This document shows, piece after piece, positions 54,679-63,783 of a DNA stretch of 64,000 nucleotides. This DNA is from Streptomyces roseicoloratus (GTDB taxonomy: Bacteria > Actinomycetota > Actinomycetes > Streptomycetales > Streptomycetaceae), in contig NZ_SDOY01000118.1 in the NCBI RefSeq assembly GCF_004117935.1, positions 1 through 64,000 of the forward strand. Direction: 5' to 3'. Position numbers and translations under genes: made by a program. The number at the start of each line of letters is the position of its first letter. The first letter of the stretch is position 1. Under the pieces are notes generated by a model. It saw nothing but the letters and a program-made list of their open reading frames with translations, was not told where the DNA came from and made no database searches.

Positions 54679-55482
54679 TCACGGGGCCGTGACGAAGTCG
54701 ATCAGTTCTTCCACGCGGCCCAGGAGGGCCGGTTCCAGGTCCTTGTAGGAGTGGACCCTCGACAGGATGTGCTGCCAGGCGGCGCCCGTGTTCTCCGGCC
54801 AGCCGAGGGCGCGGCAGACGCCCGTCTTCCAGTCCTGGCCCCGGGGGACGGACGGCCAGGCGGGGATGCCGACCGACGAAGGCTTCACCGCCTGCCAGAC
54901 GTCGATGTACGGGTGGCCCACGATCAGGACGTCGGGCGATGTGACCTGCGCGGCGATGCGGGACTCCTTCGAGCCCGTCACCAGGTGGTCGACGAGGACG
55001 CCCAGCCGGGCGTCCGAGCCGGGGGCGAAGTCCGCGACGACTGCCGGGAGGTCGTCGACGCCCTCCAGGTACTCGACGACCACGCCCTCGATGCGCAGGT
55101 CGTCGCCCCACACCCGCTCCACCAGCTCGGCGTCGTGGCGGCCCTCCACGTAGATGCGGCCGGCGCGGGCGACCCGCGCCCGGGCGCCCGGGACCGCGAT
55201 CGAGCCGGAGGCCGTACGGGCGGGGCGGGTCGCGGCGGGCCGGACGGGGCGGACCAGGGTGACGGCCCGGCCCTCCAGGAGGAAGCCGCGCGGTTCCATC
55301 GGGAAGACCCGGTGTTTGCCGAAGCGGTCCTCCAGCGTCACCGTGCCCGCCTCGCAGCGGATCACCGCCCCGCAGAAGCCCGTCGTGACCTCCTCCACGA
55401 CGAGGTCGGGGTCCGCCGGGACCTCCGGCACGGGGGCCGACTTCTTCCAAGGAGGCGTCAGATCCGGGTCGTAGCTGCGCAT
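54679..55482 (-). CDS. DUF3097 family protein
   Basis: 267 aa, conserved actinobacterial protein. Starts [20 protein letters not shown]; has [52 protein letters not shown] and [15 protein letters not shown]. The [14 protein letters not shown] and [13 protein letters not shown] segments resemble Toprim-like strands, with acidic residues at strand ends, so a nucleic-acid role is possible but unproven. ATG at 55482 with CAGAAT on the minus strand 7-8 bp before it, a leaderless arrangement. Confidence 0.85.
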   Translation of the reverse strand: MRSYDPDLTPPWKKSAPVPEVPADPDLVVEEVTTGFCGAVIRCEAGTVTLEDRFGKHRVFPMEPRGFLLEGRAVTLVRPVRPAATRPARTASGSIAVPGARARVARAGRIYVEGRHDAELVERVWGDDLRIEGVVVEYLEGVDDLPAVVADFAPGSDARLGVLVDHLVTGSKESRIAAQVTSPDVLIVGHPYIDVWQAVKPSSVGIPAWPSVPRGQDWKTGVCRALGWPENTGAAWQHILSRVHSYKDLEPALLGRVEELIDFVTAP

Positions 55483-55561
55483 GGGCACGATTCTGCCCGG
55501 TGAGGGCGGCGGAAGCGCAGCCGAGGGGACGTCAGGTCCCGCGCGCCGCCGCCCCCTTCCG

Positions 55562-55645
55562 GCGCCGAGCGTCCGCCGCCCGAGCGTCCGCCGCCCGGGC
55601 GACGACGGGAGGGTGGCGACGGGAGGGGGACGACGGGAGGGTGGC
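55562..55645 (+). repeat. Two adjoining short repeats
   Basis: GCGTCCGCCGCCCGA-type units (two and a half copies), then GACGACGGGAGGGTGGCGAC-type units (two to three copies), between two minus-strand genes. Confidence 0.65.
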
Positions 55646-55654
55646 GACCAGGAC

Positions 55655-56380
55655 CTACGGCGACACCTCGAAGCGGCGGGCGAGTTCGTCGCGCTGACGT
55701 CGCACGAAGTCCGCGTCCACCACCGCGCCGTGCCCCGGCACGTATACCGCGTCCTCGCCGCCCAAGGACAGCAGGCGGTCGAGGGCGGCCGGCCAGCGGG
55801 ACGGGATCGCGTCGGGGCCCGCCTGGGGCTCGCCCGACTCCTCCACCAGGTCCCCGCAGAAGACGACCTCCCGTTCCCCGGAGACGAGCACGGCAAGGTC
55901 GTGACCCGAATGGCCCGGGCCGACGTTCGCGAGGAGGACCTGGCGGCCGCCCAGGTCCAGGGTCCACTCACCGGTCACCGTGTGCCGCGGCGCCACCAGG
56001 ACCTCGGCGGCCTCCGCCGCCTCCCGCTCGTCCACCCCCATCTTCACCGCGTCCCGGCGCAGCTCCTCACGCTCCCGCGGCAGCAGCGTGTCCATGCCCA
56101 CCGCCCCGAAGACCTCGGCGTCCGCGAACACCGCCGTCCCCAGCACGTGGTCGAAATGCGGGTGACTCAGTGCGACATGCGTCACCCTCCGCCCGCCCGT
56201 GAGCGCCGTCACCTGATTCCGCAGCTCGGTGCCCTGCGCGAGCGTGGCCCCCGTGTCGTACAGGAGCACCGCGTCCCGCCCGATGACCAGGCCCGACGTG
56301 CAGTCCCAGCCCGCCAGCCGGCACCTCCCCACGCCGTTCCCCAGCCGCTCCCACCCCTGTGCTTCCCAATCGATGTCCAT
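55655..56380 (-). CDS. MBL-fold metallohydrolase
   Basis: 241 aa. Metallo-beta-lactamase fold with [14 protein letters not shown] (HxHxDH-type motif), [12 protein letters not shown] and [14 protein letters not shown] as later metal ligands. No signal peptide, so a cytoplasmic hydrolase rather than a secreted lactamase. Substrate unknown. Faces hrcA divergently across 147 bp. Confidence 0.87.
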   Translation of the reverse strand: MDIDWEAQGWERLGNGVGRCRLAGWDCTSGLVIGRDAVLLYDTGATLAQGTELRNQVTALTGGRRVTHVALSHPHFDHVLGTAVFADAEVFGAVGMDTLLPREREELRRDAVKMGVDEREAAEAAEVLVAPRHTVTGEWTLDLGGRQVLLANVGPGHSGHDLAVLVSGEREVVFCGDLVEESGEPQAGPDAIPSRWPAALDRLLSLGGEDAVYVPGHGAVVDADFVRRQRDELARRFEVSP

Positions 56381-56412
56381 GACGTGACGCTAACCGCTCC
56401 GAGCCCGCCTCC

Positions 56413-56443
56413 TTGCCAGGAGCGATGTACGCCGCCGTACACT
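56413..56443 (+). promoter_or_regulatory. hrcA-dnaJ promoter
   Basis: TTGCCA (56413-56418), 19 bp, TACACT (56438-56443), just upstream of the CIRCE element. Confidence 0.5.
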
Positions 56444-56456
56444 GGCCGGGGGATTC

Positions 56457-56483
56457 CTGGCACTCGAACAGGGCGAGTGCCAA
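56457..56483. promoter_or_regulatory. CIRCE operator
   Basis: CTGGCACTC-N9-GAGTGCCAA, matching the heat-shock CIRCE consensus (TTAGCACTC-N9-GAGTGCTAA) with a perfect TGGCACTC/GAGTGCCA pair. It covers the predicted transcript start region of hrcA and is the HrcA-binding site. Confidence 0.92.
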
Positions 56484-56527
56484 AACCGGAGCAACCGGAA
56501 CCGGAACGACAGCTGGAGGTGCGCGCG

Positions 56528-57547
56528 ATGCTCAGTGAACGCAGGCTCGAGGTGCTGCGCGCCATCGTCCAGGACTACGTCGGGACGGAGGAGCCGGTCG
56601 GCTCCAAGGCGCTCACCGAGCGGCACAAGCTGGGCGTCTCGCCCGCCACCGTCCGCAACGACATGGCGGTGCTCGAGGAGGAGGGCTACATCGCCCAGCC
56701 CCACACCAGCGCCGGACGCATCCCCACCGACAAGGGCTACCGGCTGTTCGTGGACCGGCTGGCCGGGGTCAAGCCCCTGTCGACGCCCGAGCGGCGGGCG
56801 ATCCACAACTTCCTCGACGGAGCCGTCGACCTCGACGACGTCGTCGGCCGCACGGTCCGGCTGCTCGCGCAGCTGACCCGGCAGGTCGCGGTCGTGCAGT
56901 ACCCCTCGCTGACCCGTTCGACGGTCCGGCACGTGGAACTGCTGTCGCTGGCGCCCGCCCGGCTGATGCTGGTGCTGATCACCGACACCGGCCGGGTCGA
57001 GCAGCGGGTGATCGACTGCCCGGCGCCCTTCGGCGAGGCCTCCCTCGCCGATCTGCGGGCCCGGCTGAACAGCCGCGTCGTCGGCCGCCGCTTCGCGGAC
57101 GTGCCGCAGCTGGTGCAGGACCTGCCCGAGTCCTTCGAGGACACGGAGGACCGCGGCACGGTCTCGACCGTGCTCGCGACCCTGCTCGAAACCCTGGTGG
57201 AGGAGCAGGAGGAGCGGCTGATGATCGGCGGAACCGCCAATCTGACCCGCTTCGGACATGACTTCCCCCTCACGATCAGGCCCGTCCTTGAAGCTCTCGA
57301 GGAGCACGTGGTGCTGCTCAAGCTGCTCGGCGAGGCCAAGGAATCCGGCATGACCGTACGCATCGGGCACGAGAACGGCCACGAGGGCCTGACCTCCACG
57401 TCCGTCGTCTCGGTCGGCTACGGTTCCGGCGGCGAGGCAGTCGCCAAACTCGGCGTGGTCGGACCGACCCGCATGGACTACCCCGGAACGATGGGAGCGG
57501 TACGCGCAGTGGCACGTTACGTCGGACAGATCCTGGCGGAGTCGTAA
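56528..57547 (+). CDS. hrcA: Heat-inducible transcription repressor HrcA
   Basis: 339 aa repressor of chaperone genes. Winged helix [40 protein letters not shown] (recognition helix) and the family box [21 protein letters not shown]-terminal GAF-like part ends [24 protein letters not shown] seven bases before the ATG. Controlled by its own CIRCE site; dnaJ follows directly after the stop. Confidence 0.97.
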   Translation: MLSERRLEVLRAIVQDYVGTEEPVGSKALTERHKLGVSPATVRNDMAVLEEEGYIAQPHTSAGRIPTDKGYRLFVDRLAGVKPLSTPERRAIHNFLDGAVDLDDVVGRTVRLLAQLTRQVAVVQYPSLTRSTVRHVELLSLAPARLMLVLITDTGRVEQRVIDCPAPFGEASLADLRARLNSRVVGRRFADVPQLVQDLPESFEDTEDRGTVSTVLATLLETLVEEQEERLMIGGTANLTRFGHDFPLTIRPVLEALEEHVVLLKLLGEAKESGMTVRIGHENGHEGLTSTSVVSVGYGSGGEAVAKLGVVGPTRMDYPGTMGAVRAVARYVGQILAES

Positions 57548-58684
57548 GTGGCCACGGACTACTACGCCGTACTCGGCGTGCGCCGAGACGCGTCCCAGGA
57601 CGAGATCAAGAAGGCCTTCCGCCGGCTCGCCCGCGAGCTTCACCCGGACGTGAACCCGGACCCGAAGACGCAGGAGCGGTTCAAGGAGATCAACGCCGCG
57701 TACGAGGTGTTGTCGGACCCGCAGAAGAAGCAGGTCTACGACCTCGGCGGCGATCCCCTGTCCAGCTCGGGCGGCGGCGGGGCCGGTGGCTTCGGCGCGG
57801 GCGGCTTCGGCAACTTCTCGGACATCATGGACGCCTTCTTCGGAACGGCGTCCCAGCGCGGCCCGCGCTCGCGCACCCGGCGCGGCCAGGACGCGATGAT
57901 CCGTCTGGAGATCACCCTCGACGAGGCGGCCTTCGGCACCACCAAGGACATCCAGGTCGACACGGCCGTCGTCTGCACCACCTGCTCGGGCGAGGGCGCC
58001 GCGCCCGGCACCTCCGCGCAGACCTGTGACATGTGCCGCGGCCGTGGCGAGGTCTCCCAGGTCACCCGGTCCTTCCTGGGCCAGGTCATGACCTCCCGGC
58101 CCTGCCCGCAGTGCCAGGGCTTCGGCACCGTCGTCCCGACCCCGTGCCCGGAGTGCGCGGGCGACGGCCGGGTCCGTTCCCGCCGCACGCTCACGGTCAA
58201 GATCCCGGCCGGTGTCGACAACGGCACCCGGATCCAGCTGGCCGGCGAGGGCGAGGTCGGCCCGGGCGGCGGTCCGGCCGGCGACCTGTACGTGGAGATC
58301 CACGAGACCCCGCACGAGGTCTTCCAGCGGCGCGGCGACGACCTGCACTGCACGGTGACGCTGCCGATGACGGCGGCCGCGCTCGGCACGAAGGTGCAGC
58401 TCCAGACCCTCGACGGGCTGGAGGACGTCGACATCCGTCCGGGCACCCAGTCCGGCCAGTCGATCCCGCTGCACGGCCGCGGCGTCACCCACCTCCGCGG
58501 CAACGGCCGCGGCGACCTGATCGTGCACGTCGAGGTCCAGACCCCGACGAAGCTCGACCCGGAGCAGGAACGCCTGCTGCGCGAGCTGTCCGAGCTCCGC
58601 GGCGAGGAGCGCCCGCAGGGACAGTTCCAGCCGGGGCAGCAGGGCCTGTTCTCGCGGTTGAAGGATGCGTTCAACGGACGGTAG
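57548..58684 (+). CDS. dnaJ: Chaperone DnaJ (DnaJ2 type)
   Basis: 378 aa co-chaperone of DnaK. J domain with YYAVLGVRRDASQDEIKKAF and HPDVNPD, Gly/Phe region (GGGGAGGFGAGGFGNFSD), four CxxCxGxG-type zinc modules (CTTCSGEG, CDMCRGRG, CPQCQGFG, CPECAGDG) and the C-terminal substrate domains. GTG start abuts the hrcA stop, so it is in the CIRCE-controlled operon. The last codons and stop are repeated 105 bp downstream. Confidence 0.97.
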   Translation: MATDYYAVLGVRRDASQDEIKKAFRRLARELHPDVNPDPKTQERFKEINAAYEVLSDPQKKQVYDLGGDPLSSSGGGGAGGFGAGGFGNFSDIMDAFFGTASQRGPRSRTRRGQDAMIRLEITLDEAAFGTTKDIQVDTAVVCTTCSGEGAAPGTSAQTCDMCRGRGEVSQVTRSFLGQVMTSRPCPQCQGFGTVVPTPCPECAGDGRVRSRRTLTVKIPAGVDNGTRIQLAGEGEVGPGGGPAGDLYVEIHETPHEVFQRRGDDLHCTVTLPMTAAALGTKVQLQTLDGLEDVDIRPGTQSGQSIPLHGRGVTHLRGNGRGDLIVHVEVQTPTKLDPEQERLLRELSELRGEERPQGQFQPGQQGLFSRLKDAFNGR

Positions 58685-58800
58685 GCGCCGCTCTGCCGGG
58701 GGTCCGGGGGTCGTCCCCCGGGCAGGCACTGTCAGCCGGGGCAGCAGGGGCTGTTCTCGCGGTTGAAGGATGCGTTCAACGGGCGGTAGGCGCTCTGCCG
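58628..58800 (+). repeat. Duplicated 3' end of dnaJ
   Basis: About 70 bp from 58628, covering the last 18 codons, the stop and the first bases after it, recur at 58733-58800 with few changes (one 3-bp deletion). The second copy keeps a stop codon in the same frame but has no start. Confidence 0.88.
58704..58721 (+). terminator. dnaJ terminator between the two repeat copies
   Basis: CCGGGGG/CCCCCGG stem with TCGT loop. Confidence 0.55.
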
Positions 58801-58811
58801 GTACGTTCCGT

Positions 58812-58845
58812 GAAGGGCGTCCCGCACTTGTGCGGGGCGTCCTTC
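58812..58845 (+). terminator. Second terminator before the nitronate monooxygenase gene
   Basis: GAAGGGCGTCCCGCA pairs with TGCGGGGCGTCCTTC over 15 bp with two wobble pairs, CTTG loop. Confidence 0.65.
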
Positions 58846-58885
58846 GCGTTTCGGTGGCGCCTGCGTGGCATGGCACGATGCCTGC

Positions 58886-59977
58886 ATGTCCACCGCACTG
58901 AACGATCTCTCGCGTCATCCGATCGTGCAGGCCCCCATGGCCGGTGGCCCCTCCTGCCCGCAGCTCGTCGGCGCCGTCTGCGAGGCGGGGGCGCTCGGGT
59001 TCCTGGCCGGCGGGTACAAGACCGCCGGCGGGCTCTACCAGGAGATCAAGCAGGTCCGCGCACTCACCGCACGGCCCTTCGGCGTCAACCTCTTCATGCC
59101 GCCCGTCGGGCAGTCCGCCGACCGCGCCGCCGTCGAGGTGTACCGCCACCAGCTGGCCGGCGAGTCCGGCTGGTACGAGACCGGGCTCGGCGACCCGGAC
59201 CAGGGCCGGGACGACGCGTACGACGCCAAGGTGGCGATCCTGCTCGACGACCCCGTGCCGGTCGTCTCCTTCACCTTCGGCTGCCCCGACCGCGACGCGC
59301 TCCACGCCTTCGCCCGGGCCGGCACGTTCACGATCGTCACCGTCACCTCCGTCGAGGAGGCCCGGACCGCCGAGCGCGCCGGCGCGGACGCGATCTGCGT
59401 GCAGGGCGTCGAGGCGGGCGGACACCAGGGCACCCACCGCGACGATCCGGCCTGCGGGGCCGCCGGAACCGGCGGGGGCGGTCGCGGGCTGCTCGCGCTG
59501 CTCGCCGAGGTCCGCGAGCACGTCCGGCTGCCGATCGTCGCCACCGGCGGGATCATGCGCGGCCGGCAGATCGCCGCCGTCCTCGCGGCGGGCGCCGACG
59601 CCGCCCAGCTCGGCACCGCGTTCCTGGTCTGTCCCGAGTCCGGCGCCCATCCGCTGCACAAGCGGGCACTGACCGATCCGCTGTTCACCCACACCGAGCT
59701 CACCCGGGCGTTCTCCGGGCGGCCGGCGCGCGGACTGGTGAACCGCTTCCTGCGCGAGCACGGCCCCTACGCCCCCGCCGCCTACCCCGAGGTCCACCAC
59801 CTCACCGCCCCGCTGCGCAAGGCCGCCGCGACCGCCGGGGACCCGCAGGGCATGGCCCTGTGGGCCGGGCAGGGCCACCGACTCGCCCGCGAACTGCCGG
59901 CCGGCCGGCTCGTCGAGGTCCTGGCCGCCGAGCTCGGCACCGCGCTCCACGATCTCGTCCGAAGGAACCCCACATGA
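58886..59977 (+). CDS. Nitronate monooxygenase (NMO/2-nitropropane dioxygenase family)
   Basis: 363 aa FMN-dependent TIM-barrel enzyme that oxidises nitronates. PIVQAPMAGGPSCPQLVGAV, GFLAGGYKT, FGVNLFMPP, VQGVEAGGHQGTH and IVATGGIMRGRQIAAVL (flavin-binding) are family hallmarks. The ATG at 58886 gives the normal start; CACGAT six bases before it may be the -10. Overlaps rsmE by ATGA. Confidence 0.9.
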   Translation: MSTALNDLSRHPIVQAPMAGGPSCPQLVGAVCEAGALGFLAGGYKTAGGLYQEIKQVRALTARPFGVNLFMPPVGQSADRAAVEVYRHQLAGESGWYETGLGDPDQGRDDAYDAKVAILLDDPVPVVSFTFGCPDRDALHAFARAGTFTIVTVTSVEEARTAERAGADAICVQGVEAGGHQGTHRDDPACGAAGTGGGGRGLLALLAEVREHVRLPIVATGGIMRGRQIAAVLAAGADAAQLGTAFLVCPESGAHPLHKRALTDPLFTHTELTRAFSGRPARGLVNRFLREHGPYAPAAYPEVHHLTAPLRKAAATAGDPQGMALWAGQGHRLARELPAGRLVEVLAAELGTALHDLVRRNPT

Positions 59978-60717
59978 CCGCACCCGTCTTCGTCGTCGAC
60001 ACCGTCCCCGGCCCCGGAGGTTTCCTCCTCGACGGAGCCGAGGGCCGGCACGCCGTGTCCGTGAAGAGGCTGCGCGCCGGGGAGGAGCTGGTGCTCACCG
60101 ACGGGCGGGGCGGCTGGGCCGCGTGCGTGGTCACCGCCGCCGAGGGCAAGGACCAGTTGACGGTCGACGTCACCGCCGTCCACGAGGAGCCCGAGCCCGC
60201 GCCCCGGATCACCGTCGTCCAGGCCCTCCCCAAGGGCGACCGCGGCGAGCTGGCCGTCGAGACCATGACCGAGACGGGCGTGGACGCGATCGTGCCGTGG
60301 GCGGCGTCGCGCTGCATCACCCAGTGGAAGGGCGAGCGCGGCCTGAAGGCGCTCGCGAAGTGGCGGGCGACCGCCCGCGAGGCGGGCAAGCAGTCGCGCC
60401 GCACCCGCTTCCCGGAGGTCGCCGAACTCATGACGGGCAAGCAGGTCGCCGCGTTCCTCGCGGAGGCCGACTTCGCCGCCGTGCTGCACGAGGACCGCGA
60501 CCACCCGAGCGGCGCCCTGGCGACCGCCGAACTGCCGGAGCGCGGCTCGATCGTGCTCGTCGTCGGGCCCGAAGGCGGCGTGTCGCCGGAGGAGCTGGTG
60601 CTGTTCGAGGCGGCCGGCGCCCGGCCGTACCGCCTCGGGCCGAGCGTGCTCCGCACCTCCACGGCGGGTACGGCGGCCGCGGCACTGGTCCTGGGACGCA
60701 CCGGCCGCTGGTCCTGA
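59974..60717 (+). CDS. rsmE: 16S rRNA m3U1498 methyltransferase
   Basis: 247 aa SPOUT-class methyltransferase with N-terminal PUA-like domain (HAVSVKRLRAGEELVLTDG). C-terminal knot motifs IVLVVGPEGGVSPEELVLF and RLGPSVLRTSTAGTAAAALV are diagnostic of RsmE, and QALPKGDRGELAVETMTETG is the linker region. Coupled to the upstream gene by an ATGA overlap. Confidence 0.95.
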   Translation: MTAPVFVVDTVPGPGGFLLDGAEGRHAVSVKRLRAGEELVLTDGRGGWAACVVTAAEGKDQLTVDVTAVHEEPEPAPRITVVQALPKGDRGELAVETMTETGVDAIVPWAASRCITQWKGERGLKALAKWRATAREAGKQSRRTRFPEVAELMTGKQVAAFLAEADFAAVLHEDRDHPSGALATAELPERGSIVLVVGPEGGVSPEELVLFEAAGARPYRLGPSVLRTSTAGTAAAALVLGRTGRWS

Positions 60718-60780
60718 GCGGCGCGGCGCGGACGCCGCCGGGCCGGGCCCCGGGACCGCCGGCCGTACGAACCGGCAGGC

Positions 60781-60850
60781 GTACGGCCCCGGGCGTACGG
60801 CCCCGGGCGTACGGCCCCGGGCGTACGGCCCCGGGCGTACGGCCCCGGCC
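60781..60850 (+). repeat. 14-bp tandem repeat, five copies
   Basis: GTACGGCCCCGGGC repeated at 60781, 60795, 60809, 60823 and 60837, the first four identical. Each unit is a partial palindrome, so the array could fold. Confidence 0.92.
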
Positions 60851-60976
60851 ATCACGCACGTCGTGAGCCGCCGCCGTACGGCGCCGGCCACCGGCCCGCC
60901 GGTCGTGAGCGGTGTCCGACCGCACCGATAACATGCGCGTGTACGGATGACCGACGGAGGCGAGGAGGCCCGGGCC

Positions 60977-61336
60977 ATGGCCGGAGAGCCGCAGAGCGAC
61001 TGCCTGTTCTGCAGGATCGTGGGAGGGGAGGTCCCCGCGACGATCGTGCGCGAGACGGAGACGACCCTCGCGTTCCGCGACATCAACCCGCAGGCGCCGA
61101 CCCACGTCCTGGTCATCCCGCGCCTGCACTACCCGGACGCCGCCTCCCTCGCCGCCGCCGCGCCCACCGTCGCCGCCGACATACTGCGCGAGGCCGGCGA
61201 GGTCGCGGCGCAGGAGAAGGTCGACGGCAGCGGGTTCCGGATCGTGTTCAACACCGGGGCCGGCGCCGGGCAGACCGTCTTCCACGCCCACGCCCACGTC
61301 CTCGGCGGCCGTGGCCTCAACTGGCCGCCCGGATAG
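60977..61336 (+). CDS. HIT family protein (HINT-like)
   Basis: 119 aa nucleotide hydrolase/transferase. CLFCRIVGGEVPATIVRETE, INPQAPTHVLVIPRLHY and the active-site VFHAHAHVLGGRGLNWPPG (HxHxHxx) mark it as an HINT-type purine nucleoside phosphoramidase. The ATG at 60977 is preferred because GAGGAGG lies eight bases upstream; an ATG at 60947 adds ten residues. Confidence 0.93.
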   Translation: MAGEPQSDCLFCRIVGGEVPATIVRETETTLAFRDINPQAPTHVLVIPRLHYPDAASLAAAAPTVAADILREAGEVAAQEKVDGSGFRIVFNTGAGAGQTVFHAHAHVLGGRGLNWPPG

Positions 61337-61366
61337 GCCCGGACGGACCGGACGGAGTAAGCACCC

Positions 61367-62269
61367 TTGTCCGTACGCGAACTGGTCGTCCTCGGCACGG
61401 CCAGCCAGGTCCCGACCCGGCACCGCAACCACAACGGCTACCTGCTGCGCTGGGACGGCCACGGCATCCTCTTCGACCCCGGCGAGGGCACCCAGCGGCA
61501 GATGCTCAGGGCCGGGGTCGCCGCGCACGACCTGAACCGGATCTGCGTCACGCACTTCCACGGCGACCACTCGCTCGGTCTGGCCGGGGTGATCCAGAGG
61601 ATCAACCTCGACCAGGTGCCGCACCAGGTCACCGCGCACTATCCGGCGAGCGGGCAGCGCTTCTTCGAGCGGCTGCGGTACGCCACGGCCTACCGCGAGA
61701 CGGTGAAGCTCACCGAGGCGCCGGTGACCGCCGACGGGCCGCTCGCCGTCACCGGCGCGTTCGCGCTCGACGCGCGCCGGCTCTCGCACCCCGTGGAGTC
61801 CTACGGCTACCGGCTCACCGAGCCGGACGGGCGCCGCATACTGCCCGAACGGCTGGCCGCGCACGGCATCGCGGGCCCCGACGTGGGCCGGCTCCAGCGG
61901 GACGGCGCCCTGAACGGCGTCACGCTGGAGGACGTGAGCGAGGTGCGGCGCGGGCAGCGGTTCGCGTTCGTCATGGACACCCGGCTGTGCGACGGCGTGT
62001 ACGCGCTCGCCGAGGGCGCGGACATGCTCGTCATCGAGTCGACCTTCCTCGACGAGGACGTGCAGCTCGCCGTGGACCACGGGCACCTGACGGCCGGCCA
62101 GGCCGCCGCGGTCGCCCGGGACACGGGTGTGCGGCACCTCGTCCTGACGCACTTCTCGCAGCGGTACGCCGATCCCGGGGAGTTCGAACGGCAGGCGCGG
62201 GCGGCCGGGTTCGAGGGGGAGCTGAGCATCGCGCAGGACCTGATGAGGATTCCGGTACCGAAGCGATAG
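61367..62269 (+). CDS. Ribonuclease Z-like MBL-fold nuclease
   Basis: 300 aa. MBL fold with [20 protein letters not shown] at the start, [20 protein letters not shown] (HxHxDH), a [10 protein letters not shown] strand and [11 protein letters not shown] as later metal ligands. It matches RNase Z (tRNA 3' processing) in order and length, although the flexible exosite arm is short. TTG start at 61367, the only usable start near a GGAG. No CCA is encoded in the tRNAs here, consistent with an RNase Z pathway. Confidence 0.82.
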   Translation: MSVRELVVLGTASQVPTRHRNHNGYLLRWDGHGILFDPGEGTQRQMLRAGVAAHDLNRICVTHFHGDHSLGLAGVIQRINLDQVPHQVTAHYPASGQRFFERLRYATAYRETVKLTEAPVTADGPLAVTGAFALDARRLSHPVESYGYRLTEPDGRRILPERLAAHGIAGPDVGRLQRDGALNGVTLEDVSEVRRGQRFAFVMDTRLCDGVYALAEGADMLVIESTFLDEDVQLAVDHGHLTAGQAAAVARDTGVRHLVLTHFSQRYADPGEFERQARAAGFEGELSIAQDLMRIPVPKR

Positions 62270-62292
62270 GGCCCGCACGGAGCCCGTACCGG

Positions 62293-62360
62293 CGCACCGA
62301 CGTCGTACAGGTGCACCGACGCACCGACGTCGTACAGATGCACCGCGCACCGGCGCACCG
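62293..62360 (+). repeat. Direct repeats of CGCACCGACGTCGTACAG
   Basis: Two full copies and fragments in the 148-bp gap before the deaminase gene. Confidence 0.7.
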
Positions 62361-62417
62361 GGCGAGACCCCCTTCCCGCACCCCGCACCCCGAAGAAGCA
62401 CGGACGGACCGGCGATC

Positions 62418-63422
62418 ATGCCCGTACCCAAGGCCGAACTCCACCTCCACATCGAAGGCACCCTCGAACCCGAGCTCGCCTTCGCCCTCGCCGAGCGCAA
62501 CGGCGTGCCCCTGCCGTACGCCGACACGGCCGCGCTGCGCGAGGCGTACCGCTTCAGTGACCTGCAGTCCTTCCTGGACCTGTACTACGGGCTGATGGCG
62601 GTGCTGCGCACCGCGGACGACTTCACCGAACTCGCCGACGCCTATCTGGCGCGGGCGGCGGAGCAGGGCGTGCGGCACGCCGAGATCTTCTTCGACCCGC
62701 AGGCGCACATCGCCCGGGGCGTGCCGATGGGCGTGGTCGTGGAGGGGCTCGGCGCGGCGCTCGACCGCGCGGAGGAGCGGCACGGGGTCTCCACCCGGCT
62801 CATCATGTGCTTCCTGCGCGACGAGCCGGCCGCGTCCGCGATGGCCACGCTGGAGGCCGCGAAGCCGTACCTCGGCCGGATCACCGGGGTGGGCCTGGAC
62901 TCCGCGGAGGTCGGGCATCCGCCGGTGACGTTCCGCGAGGTGTACGAGGAGGCCGCGCGGCTCGGCCTGCGGCGCGTCGCCCACGCGGGCGAGGAAGGCC
63001 CTCCGGAGTACGTCCGCGAGGCGCTCGACGTGCTGGGCGTGGAGCGCGTCGACCACGGCCTGCGCTGCCTGGAGGACCCCTCGCTCGTCGAGCGCCTGGT
63101 CCGCGAACGGGTGCCGCTGACGCTGTGCCCGCTGTCGAACGTACGGCTGCGGGCCGTCGACGTCCTGGAGGCGCACCCGCTGCGGACGATGCTGGACGCC
63201 GGGCTCGTGGCGACGGTCAACTCCGACGACCCGGCGTACTTCGGCGGGTACGCGGGCGACAACTTCGACGCGGTGCGGGCGGCGTTGGGGCTCGGCCCGG
63301 AGGAGCTGAGGACGCTCGCCCGGAATTCCTTCCTGGCGTCGTTCCTGGAGGACGACGAGGGGCGGCGGGAGCGGTATCTGGCGGAGGTCGAGGCGTACGA
63401 GTTCGGCGCGGCCGGGGCGTAA
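62418..63422 (+). CDS. Adenine deaminase (adenosine deaminase superfamily)
   Basis: 334 aa zinc hydrolase. ELHLHIEGTLEPELAFALAE (metal-binding HxH), VGLDSAEVGHPPVTF, RVAHAGEEGPPEYV, CPLSNVRL and NSDDPAYFGGYAGDNF. The HAGEEGPP and DPAYFGGY blocks are typical of the adenine deaminase branch (known from fungal Aah1 and the Pseudomonas aeruginosa homologue) rather than of adenosine deaminase, so adenine is the likelier substrate. Adenosine cannot be ruled out from sequence alone. Confidence 0.85.
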   Translation: MPVPKAELHLHIEGTLEPELAFALAERNGVPLPYADTAALREAYRFSDLQSFLDLYYGLMAVLRTADDFTELADAYLARAAEQGVRHAEIFFDPQAHIARGVPMGVVVEGLGAALDRAEERHGVSTRLIMCFLRDEPAASAMATLEAAKPYLGRITGVGLDSAEVGHPPVTFREVYEEAARLGLRRVAHAGEEGPPEYVREALDVLGVERVDHGLRCLEDPSLVERLVRERVPLTLCPLSNVRLRAVDVLEAHPLRTMLDAGLVATVNSDDPAYFGGYAGDNFDAVRAALGLGPEELRTLARNSFLASFLEDDEGRRERYLAEVEAYEFGAAGA

Positions 63423-63783
63423 GCCGGCGCGGCCGGGGCGGTGGTCAGGCAGGTCGGTGGCCAGGCGGTCGGTGGTCAGACGGGCCGGTGGTCAGACGGG
63501 GCCGGCGGACAGACGGCGCCGGCGGCCAGGCGGGGGCGGTGGTCAGGCTCGCCGTAAGCCTCGCGCGTGGGGGGCTGGACGGCTCCTCGCGTTCCACTCA
63601 CCGGACACCGCAGTGAGACGGAGCCCCGGTGATCCACTGCGGCGCGGCACCATGGATACCGGGCACTCCGCGGGCCGACGTGGCGAACTCGTTGCGACAC
63701 GTTCGTCTCACCGTCCCCTTCGGGCACACTGTCAAAACCAGCACCACGTGCCGATCCGCCGCACCACGACCGGGGAGCCTGCC
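63423..63783 (+). other. 361-bp gap: repeats and a probable promoter region
   Basis: From 63435 to about 63546 there are degenerate GGTGGTCAGGCGG-type units (period 10-15 bp). The rest is less repetitive. GGGGAG at 63773-63778 serves the next gene. No open frame with supporting signals was found. Confidence 0.6.

Noticed and set aside
48201-60850. Tandem repeats as CRISPR arrays
   Set aside because: Units abut without unique spacers, differ in sequence from place to place, and no cas gene is present.
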